Shown here piece after piece: positions 6,487-10,957 of a stretch of 10,957 bases of DNA. Positions within the stretch are counted from its first letter, which is position 1. Every line of letters starts with the position of its first letter. Where the stretch lies: the NCBI GenBank assembly GCA_030695285.1, contig JAUYTF010000502.1, forward strand, positions 1 through 10,957, written 5' to 3'. Source of the stretch: Eubacteriales bacterium (GTDB lineage: Bacteria > Bacillota > Clostridia > Christensenellales > CAG-138). The notes beneath the pieces are model-generated. The model searched no databases, was not told where the DNA came from, and worked only from the letters and a program-made list of their open reading frames with translations. A program made the position numbers and the translations under genes.

Positions 6487-6723
6487 GCGCGGTTCATTCG
6501 TACGCGCCAAAGTAGCCTTGGTTTCGGTCTGCGATCCGAGAATCCGGCGTTTGTTCATCGCCCTCTTCAGGAAACGCCGTCTGTCAGGAATGGTTCATCC
6601 GTATGGTTCGCCAGCCTAAGGGAAGCATGCCAGTTCAGCGCGTTACAATGTGACGTTACAATAACGGTTTTCACGCAAATCATCAGTGATAAACGCACAG
6701 GGGGTTCCATGCAACCTGTTTTT
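6487..6723 (+). other. Non-coding stretch with a series of inverted repeats, possible structured RNA
   Basis: This is the middle of the 629-bp gap between the PilZ glycosyltransferase and the HD-GYP gene. I see no convincing gene in it; the short open frames lack ribosome sites. Inverted repeats seen on the plus strand: GCGCG/CGCGC (6487-6507), a TTTCGG/CCGAGA(A)-type stem near 6522-6542, a perfect 8-bp CGGCGTTT/AAACGCCG (6545-6552 with 6572-6579), CGTTA/TAACG with a three-base loop (6654-6666), and ACA-GGTT/AACC-TGT with a GGG bulge followed by TTTTT (6697-6723). The last resembles a weak intrinsic terminator. Whether the region is transcribed is unknown. Confidence 0.35.
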
Positions 6724-6807
6724 GTCTTACTTGCCGCAATAAACGATATCATGCGCGTACACTACCCTGCTTCCGTCACAATATCGTTACACAATGCTAT
6801 CACATAT

Positions 6808-6836
6808 TTGACTTTCTTGTAATATTGTATTATTCT
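6808..6836 (+). promoter_or_regulatory. Predicted promoter of the HD-GYP gene
   Basis: TTGACT (6808-6813) and TATTCT (6831-6836) are spaced by exactly 17 bases, with 5 and 4 of 6 matches to sigma-A consensus in an AT-rich surround. The start would be near 6843, leaving an untranslated leader of about 110 nt. That leader contains a short CCTGC/GCAGG hairpin but no riboswitch I recognise. Two ACAAT repeats lie immediately upstream. Confidence 0.55.
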
Positions 6837-6955
6837 TTTCCGTGTAAGGTCTCTTTGTTTGTTGTTCGCTTTTGTTACATCAATACAGACAACCTGCAAC
6901 ACAACGGGAAGCAGGAGAACATTCATAGTACGTTTCGGAAAGGAGGTTCTGTTCA

Positions 6956-7738
6956 ATGGATCATGCATCCCTTTACCGTGTTGTGGACAGCGCAGGGCAG
7001 CCCTCGCCTTGGGAACAAACTGTGATGATTGAATCCGTTTCGCGCGAACTGCAGAGATACAAGGATCATTTTGAAGAGATGGTTCAAGAACGGGTGCTCG
7101 AGATAGCGGACACCCTCTGGGGCACCGTCAGTTCGCTGGTGCATCTGGCCGAAACGCAGGATGAGGCCGCCAGAGGGCATTTACGCCGGCTTTCAGACTC
7201 CTGTCGCGTGGTGGCGAGCGTGCTCACTTTTAGCAGCGTATACAGCGAGCAGCTCAACTATGAGTTCATCTATCAGCTGCAGCAGGCTTGCCTTCTGCAC
7301 GACATCGGCAAGGTCGGCATACCGGACACGATTCTGCTCAAGCCCGGCAAGCTCACGCGCGAAGAGTTTGACGAGATGAAAAAACACACCACCATCGGCG
7401 CGGAAACGCTCCGGCAGGCATATCCTCGCTTTCAGAACAACGGCATTTTAAAGATGGCGATCGATATCGCGCGCTCCCATCATGAGCGCTGGGACGCAAA
7501 AGGTTACCCCGACGGACTCAAGGGCGATGACATCCCGCTTTCGGCACAGATTGTTGCCATTTGTGATGTTTACGACGCGCTGCGCAGCGTCCGCCCCTAT
7601 AAGCCCGCGTTTACGCATCTGGAAAGCATGCTGGAGATTCGCAGGGAATGCGGTACGCATTTTAACCCCGCAGTCTGCGACGCTTTCTCTCACTGCGAGG
7701 AAGAGATTCGCCATATTTACGATATCAACTCAAAATAG
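6956..7738 (+). CDS. Stand-alone HD-GYP domain protein, probable c-di-GMP phosphodiesterase
   Basis: Predicted to hydrolyse cyclic di-GMP, via pGpG, to GMP; soluble, 260 aa. Residues 20-55 are charged and heptad-like (possible coiled coil). The HD-GYP domain fills the rest: GH75LRR, H115-D116-I-G-K119, H144, H175-H176-ERWDAKG, G183-Y184-P185-DGLKGDDIPL, and D204-VYDALRS. The metal ligands expected for a two-metal HD-GYP enzyme are therefore all present. There is no receiver, PAS or GAF domain, so any signal input must come through the short N-terminus or through expression. The start ATG has AGGAGG nine bases upstream, one of the best ribosome sites in the window. It is divergent from the PilZ glycosyltransferase, whose activity its substrate should control. 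Family assignment is firm; c-di-GMP as the substrate is from family knowledge (some HD-GYP enzymes prefer cGAMP). Confidence 0.92.
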   Translation: MDHASLYRVVDSAGQPSPWEQTVMIESVSRELQRYKDHFEEMVQERVLEIADTLWGTVSSLVHLAETQDEAARGHLRRLSDSCRVVASVLTFSSVYSEQLNYEFIYQLQQACLLHDIGKVGIPDTILLKPGKLTREEFDEMKKHTTIGAETLRQAYPRFQNNGILKMAIDIARSHHERWDAKGYPDGLKGDDIPLSAQIVAICDVYDALRSVRPYKPAFTHLESMLEIRRECGTHFNPAVCDAFSHCEEEIRHIYDINSK

Positions 7739-7798
7739 TGCGCTGTGCGTTTGCCGCCGTGGTTCTCCCCGGCTGCCGACACCCCGCAGGAACGAATA

Positions 7799-7825
7799 TA
7801 GCCGCTGGAATCATTCCGGCGGCTA
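7799..7825. terminator. Strong hairpin between convergent genes, likely terminator
   Basis: TAGCCGCTGGAA (7799-7810) and TTCCGGCGGCTA (7814-7825) form twelve pairs around a TCA loop. One pair is T-G, which holds only in the plus-strand RNA, so it probably serves the HD-GYP gene ending 60 bases upstream. The T-tract is poor (ATGTGCCGTTCTTG). The convergent gene from the right stops at 7857, so the hairpin may work for both. Confidence 0.6.
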
Positions 7826-7856
7826 ATGTGCCGTTCTTGTCTCGTAATCCTGTGCG

Positions 7857-8549
7857 TCAATCGCCAAGCAGCTTATTCTTCACGGCGCTTGTGAATCTGC
7901 CGCTAAAAAGATCGGTATAGCGCACATAGAGCGCGACGCGGTTTGTCGCGTCCAGCGCGCGCCAGATCTCATCCGCGAGTTCCTGCGCCGTGCCGGAGAT
8001 GGAGAGTTCGCGCGGCTCACCGGAAAACGGGGGCAGCGGATCGCCATCGCTCTGATAGGTGTGTATCAGGTGCGCTGTGCCCTCCTTCGGGTCATAGCTC
8101 CAGTATTTTCGCCTGCAATCCGGCGCGTCCTTCGTTTTTTTCACGATCCCGAGCGTATAGCGTCCTGTAGAGAGCAAAAGCCCCGCGATGCGAGGGGTGT
8201 AGTTCGGCGCGTCCGGCTCATAGCAGCGCGCGCTCATGGCATACTGAAACGAGTGCCCGGCAAGCAGGCTCTCGCAGACGGTTTCCGTGTGATCCCCGTT
8301 GGTCACTACGATGGTATCGTGGCATACGCGCACCGGCGTATAGAAGATCAGCTTCGGGTCGGACACCTTGGCTTCATCAAACGGAACAATCAGGAGCGCA
8401 TCCTCAGCCTCGCGAAAGACACGATTTCGGCTGTTTTCGCTGCGCCCCGTGAGAAAATAGGCGATCACCGCCTGCCCGCCGAGGCTACCCGTGATAATCC
8501 CCCGCCCGGGGTATGTGTTTCCGGAGAGTACGGATGAAATCGAAACCAT
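7857..8549 (-). CDS. IMP cyclohydrolase, PurO-like family
   Basis: Predicted to close FAICAR to IMP, the last step of de novo purine synthesis, in place of the cyclohydrolase part of PurH. The 230-aa sequence opens with GNTYPGRGI (10-18) and AYFLTGRSENSRNRVF (30-45), which I recognise as the signature of the IMP cyclohydrolase family that includes archaeal PurO. I recall the family from archaea and from some Clostridia. No signal peptide or membrane segment. Start ATG 8549 has AGGAGG five to six bases upstream. It lies 142 bp after the histidinol-phosphatase gene on the same strand, with no terminator seen between, so it may end the his transcript. HisF produces AICAR, the precursor of FAICAR, which makes this position meaningful. 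The formyltransferase needed between them is not in the window. Activity is inferred from family membership. Confidence 0.82.
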   Translation of the reverse strand: MVSISSVLSGNTYPGRGIITGSLGGQAVIAYFLTGRSENSRNRVFREAEDALLIVPFDEAKVSDPKLIFYTPVRVCHDTIVVTNGDHTETVCESLLAGHSFQYAMSARCYEPDAPNYTPRIAGLLLSTGRYTLGIVKKTKDAPDCRRKYWSYDPKEGTAHLIHTYQSDGDPLPPFSGEPRELSISGTAQELADEIWRALDATNRVALYVRYTDLFSGRFTSAVKNKLLGD

Positions 8550-8568
8550 ATAAGCCTCCTATCGGTGT

Positions 8569-8732
8569 TGGTACGAAATCCTTTCCGTCAGATACAGTGG
8601 TCAGCTGCAAACGATCTTCTTATCTGTCTTTTAAACGATCTTCTTACTTGTCTTTTAAACGATCTTCTTATCTGTCTTTTTAACGATCTTCTTATTTGTC
8701 TTTTAATAATACCGGTACAAAACCCGTTCCGT
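8569..8732 (-). repeat. Duplicated 3' end of the histidinol-phosphatase gene flanking the tandem repeat
   Basis: The segment at 8569-8592 matches 8709-8732 at about 20 of 24 positions (plus strand GGTAC.AAA.CC.TTCCGTCA.AT). The 8709 copy is the last part of the histidinol-phosphatase gene, encoding DGTGFVP; the other copy lies outside any gene and would read DGKDFVP on the minus strand. The 24-bp tandem array sits between them. This suggests that the gene end was duplicated and then decayed or expanded. Confidence 0.55.
8611..8706. repeat. Four tandem copies of a 24-bp repeat
   Basis: Units start at 8611, 8635, 8659 and 8683. The first reads ACGATCTTCTTATCTGTC plus TTTTAA; the others differ by one or two bases. 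The unit length is a multiple of three. The last copy (8683-8706) overlaps the end of the histidinol-phosphatase gene and encodes its final Lys-Asp-Lys and TAA stop on the minus strand, so the array looks grown from that gene end. There are no spacers, so it is not a CRISPR array. The other three copies fill most of the gap before the PurO-like gene. Confidence 0.93.
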
Positions 8733-9513
8733 CAAATTGCCAGATTTCGGTAAAGCCGCAGGAGCGCGCGAGCGCCTCTGCTTGCGTAAATCCGAACACG
8801 ATGTCCTCCGCGCGGTGCGCGTCCGTGCTGATGGTGATCGTTCCGCCGCGCTCCCGAATCGCCGTGAGCAGCGCGCGGGAAGGATACGGCGTGGTGCGAT
8901 AGCCGCGCGAGATCGCGCCCGTGTTGATCTCGAAGATCTTGCCCGCAGCAATCAGCGCGTCTATTGCGGTAAGCGCCGCCGCGCGAAAACGCGGGGAATC
9001 GGAGTTGTAAAACCGCCGCTGTTCGTCAAACTTGGTCAATAGGTCAAAGTGGCCTACGATACCGACCGCCTCCACCTTTGCCAACGCATTATACTGGCAA
9101 AAATACGCCTCCGCCGCCATGTCCGCGTCGCCATCAAAATGCGTGCTGAGCATCAGCTGCGTCTCCTCGACGCTGCTGTCGACGCAGGGGAGCGCGTTTC
9201 CGATCGCGATGTGGTGCACAGAGCCGATGACGTAGTCAAACCCGGTCGGCTGGATTGCGGAATACAGATCCCACTCCGCGCCACAAAAAACGGCGATTTT
9301 GCCGCGAAAAAACGCTTTGACTCGCCGTGCTTCTTCGATATAGTCCGGCAAGTGCGCGGAGTCGATCGTCCAGCAGGATTCGTACGGCATCGGCGTGTGT
9401 ACGCTAAAGCCGATCGATGTCAGTCCAGCGGCCTTTGCCGCAAGCGCCATCTCTTCGAGTGTGTTTTGCCCGTCGTCAAATGTGCTGTGAGTGTGCAAAT
9501 TCTGAGTAAACAA
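8692..9513 (-). CDS. hisJ: Histidinol-phosphatase, PHP family (HisJ/HisK type)
   Basis: Hydrolyses L-histidinol phosphate to histidinol, the penultimate step of histidine synthesis. The 273-aa PHP fold shows its metal-site motifs in order: N-L-H7-T-H9-S-TFDDG, H39, CGAE80WD, GSVH100H101, VGH155FD157, E195INTGA, and STD231AH233. Length fits the family. The start is a TTG at 9513: GGGAG lies eight bases upstream, and the nearest ATG (9520) is in another frame. It follows hisIE after 32 bp on the same strand, which supports histidinol phosphate as the substrate over other PHP phosphoesterase roles. Its last codons lie within the fourth copy of a 24-bp tandem repeat, and its 3' end has a decayed second copy downstream, so the extreme C-terminus may vary between strains. 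Confidence 0.9.
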   Translation of the reverse strand: MFTQNLHTHSTFDDGQNTLEEMALAAKAAGLTSIGFSVHTPMPYESCWTIDSAHLPDYIEEARRVKAFFRGKIAVFCGAEWDLYSAIQPTGFDYVIGSVHHIAIGNALPCVDSSVEETQLMLSTHFDGDADMAAEAYFCQYNALAKVEAVGIVGHFDLLTKFDEQRRFYNSDSPRFRAAALTAIDALIAAGKIFEINTGAISRGYRTTPYPSRALLTAIRERGGTITISTDAHRAEDIVFGFTQAEALARSCGFTEIWQFDGTGFVPVLLKDK

Positions 9514-9545
9514 GTGCCATTCTCCCGTTTCTTACTGTTGCCGCG

Positions 9546-10193
9546 CTAGGCCATCTTCTCCTGCTTGACCTTGCGGTCGATCACGTGGCGGCTTGCCATC
9601 TCTCGCCGGATGTCGTCCATCTCAATACCGGATTCAATCATGAGCACCATACAATGATACATCAAATCGCCGATTTCATACACCGTGTTCGCCTTGTCAC
9701 GGTCTTTGGCCGCGAGGATGACCTCCGTGGTCTCTTCGCCGACCTTCTTGAGTATCTTATCCAGCCCATTTTCGAACAAATACGTCGTGTAGCTGCCTTC
9801 CTTGGGGTTTGCTTTTCTGCCGCGCAGCATCTCAAACAAGTATTCATATCGAAAGCCGGATACAGCTTCCCCTTCGTACACCGGTTGAAAGAAGCAGCTC
9901 TCCTCGCCCGTGTGGCAGGCGGGGCCGCTTTTTCGCACCTCAATAAGCAGGGTATCCGCGTCGCAGTCCGCCGTGATGGAGACAATCTGCTGCACATTGC
10001 CGCTCGTCTCGCCCTTGCGCCAGAGCTCCTTGCGCGAGCGCGACCAGAAGCAGGTGCGCCCCTCCTCCATCGAAACACGCAGGCTCTGAGCGTTCATATA
10101 CGCCATCATAAGCACTTGTTTCGTCTCCGTGTCGGTGACGATGGCGGGGATCAGCCCGTCTTGATCAAACTTCAGATTGTCGATTTCTAGCAT
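9546..10193 (-). CDS. hisIE: Bifunctional phosphoribosyl-AMP cyclohydrolase / phosphoribosyl-ATP diphosphatase
   Basis: Carries out the second and third steps of histidine synthesis in one polypeptide: removal of pyrophosphate from PR-ATP (HisE part), then ring opening of PR-AMP (HisI part). The HisI domain covers about 1-105 with SRSRKELWRKGETSG (51-65), D76-C-D78-A-D80 and C93HTG...C100, the zinc and magnesium ligands. The HisE domain covers about 118-205 with SYTTYLFENGLDKILKKVGE (134-153), EETTEV and EIGDLMYH (173-180). The ORF stays open to a TTG at 10199, but GGAGG is spaced correctly only for ATG 10193 (eight bases), giving 215 aa. It begins two bases after the hisF stop, so the pair is almost certainly co-transcribed and translationally coupled. 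Nothing is missing or unusual. Confidence 0.96.
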   Translation of the reverse strand: MLEIDNLKFDQDGLIPAIVTDTETKQVLMMAYMNAQSLRVSMEEGRTCFWSRSRKELWRKGETSGNVQQIVSITADCDADTLLIEVRKSGPACHTGEESCFFQPVYEGEAVSGFRYEYLFEMLRGRKANPKEGSYTTYLFENGLDKILKKVGEETTEVILAAKDRDKANTVYEIGDLMYHCMVLMIESGIEMDDIRREMASRHVIDRKVKQEKMA

Positions 10194-10195
10194 AT

Positions 10196-10957
10196 TCAAA
10201 CCCTCCGCATCGGTATGCCCGCCTCATGCAGCGCCTGCTTGAGGTCGGGTATCTGCACTTCACCAAAGTGGAAGATCGAGGCGGCAAGCCCTGCGTCCAC
10301 CTTGGGAAGCGCGGTAAACAACGTCACAAAATCCTGTATTCCGCCCGCGCCGCCGGAAGCGATCACGGGAACGCTCACAAGTTCACACACGGCGGAGAGC
10401 ATCGAAAGGTCAAACCCCTGCTTCACGCCGTCTGTATCGATGGAGTTTAATACGATCTCGCCCGCACCGTTGTCAACACCGCGTTTGATCCAATCCAGCG
10501 CATCCAGCCCCGTATCCTCTCTGCCGCCCTTGGAAAACACGCGAAATTGACCGTTGACTCGTTTCACGTCCACCGAGAGCACCACGCACTGATCGCCGTA
10601 GCGCTTGGCTGCCTCGCCGATCAACGCGGGGTTTTTGATCGCCCCGCTGTTGACGCTGACCTTGTCCGCGCCGCACTTCAGCACGCAATCAAAGTCGTCC
10701 AGCGTATTGATGCCGCCGCCGACCGTCAATGGAATGAAGATCGTCTCCGCCACGCGCGCGAGGATATCCGTAAACAGCGCGCGCCCCTCCGCGCTCGCGG
10801 TGATGTCGTAAAACACCAGCTCGTCCGCGCCGTTTTCGGAATAGTATTGCCCGAGCTTCACGGGGTCGGACACGTCGTTGAGGCCTAGGAAGTTAACCCC
10901 CTTGACCACACGCCCGTCCTTGACGTCAAGGCAGGGGATGATGCGTTTAGTGATCAT
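10196..10957 (-). CDS. hisF: Imidazole glycerol phosphate synthase, cyclase subunit
   Basis: With HisH (glutaminase, not in the window) it converts PRFAR and ammonia to imidazole glycerol phosphate and AICAR. The (βα)8 barrel is complete: MITKRIIPCLDVKDG with catalytic D11, LTVGGGI (77-83), the second catalytic acid D130 in VLSVDVKR, NSIDTDGVKQGFD, and IASGGAGG near the C-terminal phosphate site. At 253 aa it has the usual length. The ATG occupies the last three bases of the window, so its ribosome site and upstream neighbour cannot be seen; hisA or hisH would be expected there. Downstream order is hisIE, then hisJ, in one direction with tiny gaps. The AICAR it releases feeds purine synthesis, to which the PurO-like gene at the end of this cluster may belong. 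Confidence 0.97.
   Translation of the reverse strand: MITKRIIPCLDVKDGRVVKGVNFLGLNDVSDPVKLGQYYSENGADELVFYDITASAEGRALFTDILARVAETIFIPLTVGGGINTLDDFDCVLKCGADKVSVNSGAIKNPALIGEAAKRYGDQCVVLSVDVKRVNGQFRVFSKGGREDTGLDALDWIKRGVDNGAGEIVLNSIDTDGVKQGFDLSMLSAVCELVSVPVIASGGAGGIQDFVTLFTALPKVDAGLAASIFHFGEVQIPDLKQALHEAGIPMRRV

Larger units (their letters stand above)
6380..6795. repeat. Repeated CGTTACA(AT) elements in the divergent intergenic region
   Basis: CGTTACA occurs at 6380-6386, 6641-6647, 6654-6660 and 6785-6791. The second and third copies extend to CGTTACAAT and are 13 bp apart. CGTCACAAT at 6774-6782 differs by one base, and the 6785 copy reads CGTTACACAAT, ending 12 bases before the predicted -35 of the HD-GYP gene. 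All are in the same orientation. They look like binding sites for a regulator shared by the divergent genes. Confidence 0.45.

Noticed and set aside
6690..6725. c-di-GMP (GEMM) riboswitch, because CGCACAGGG resembles the start of the class I aptamer
   Set aside because: The remaining conserved parts (CAAACC and GGGACGCAAAGCC) are absent. The match is short and probably accidental.
6457..6822. 121-aa plus-strand ORF in the divergent intergenic region
   Set aside because: There is no ribosome site, composition is unlike the neighbouring proteins, and no recognisable domain. It overlaps inverted repeats and promoter-like elements.
8611..8706. CRISPR array
   Set aside because: The repeats are directly adjacent with no spacers, and there are no cas genes. 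It is a plain tandem repeat overlapping a gene end.
8565..8753. 62-aa plus-strand ORF with Leu-rich repeats (LLICLLND units)
   Set aside because: It is only the translation of the 24-bp tandem repeat on the opposite strand of the histidinol-phosphatase end, with no ribosome site.

Overview
The window looks like chromosomal DNA of a moderately GC-rich member of the Clostridia (Firmicutes). The pointers are strong GGAGG-type ribosome sites, a type Iβ DAHP synthase with an N-terminal ferredoxin-like domain followed by tyrA, a fused hisIE, a PHP-type histidinol-phosphatase, and a PurO-family IMP cyclohydrolase. The organism call is an inference from gene content. I see no mobile element, CRISPR array, rRNA or tRNA gene.

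Layout. (1) 1-1935, minus strand: an aromatic amino acid operon. It has a promoter, a leader peptide rich in Phe and Tyr, an attenuator, then DAHP synthase (aroF) and prephenate dehydrogenase (tyrA, cut by the window edge). (2) 2018-6326, minus strand: a cellulose-synthase-like family 2 glycosyltransferase with a C-terminal PilZ domain, followed by a multi-spanning membrane protein resembling GT-C glycosyltransferases. (3) 6327-6955: a long divergent intergenic region with repeated CGTTACA elements and several inverted repeats. (4) 6956-7738, plus strand: a stand-alone HD-GYP phosphodiesterase. (5) 7857-10957, minus strand: hisF, hisIE, a PHP histidinol-phosphatase, and, after a 24-bp tandem repeat, a PurO-like IMP cyclohydrolase.

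How the genes work together. In block 1 the first and a late step of Phe/Tyr synthesis appear to be controlled by ribosome-mediated attenuation. A 32-residue ORF with nine Phe/Tyr codons precedes a perfect intrinsic terminator, and a 10-bp antiterminator pairing can be drawn by eye. Firmicutes usually use T-boxes here, so this is the most interesting item in the window. Blocks 2 and 4 read as a cyclic-di-GMP module: the PilZ domain should make polysaccharide synthesis respond to c-di-GMP, and the divergent HD-GYP enzyme should degrade it. In block 5, HisF releases AICAR as a by-product, and the PurO-like enzyme would close the last purine ring once AICAR has been formylated. The gene order therefore links histidine synthesis with purine salvage.
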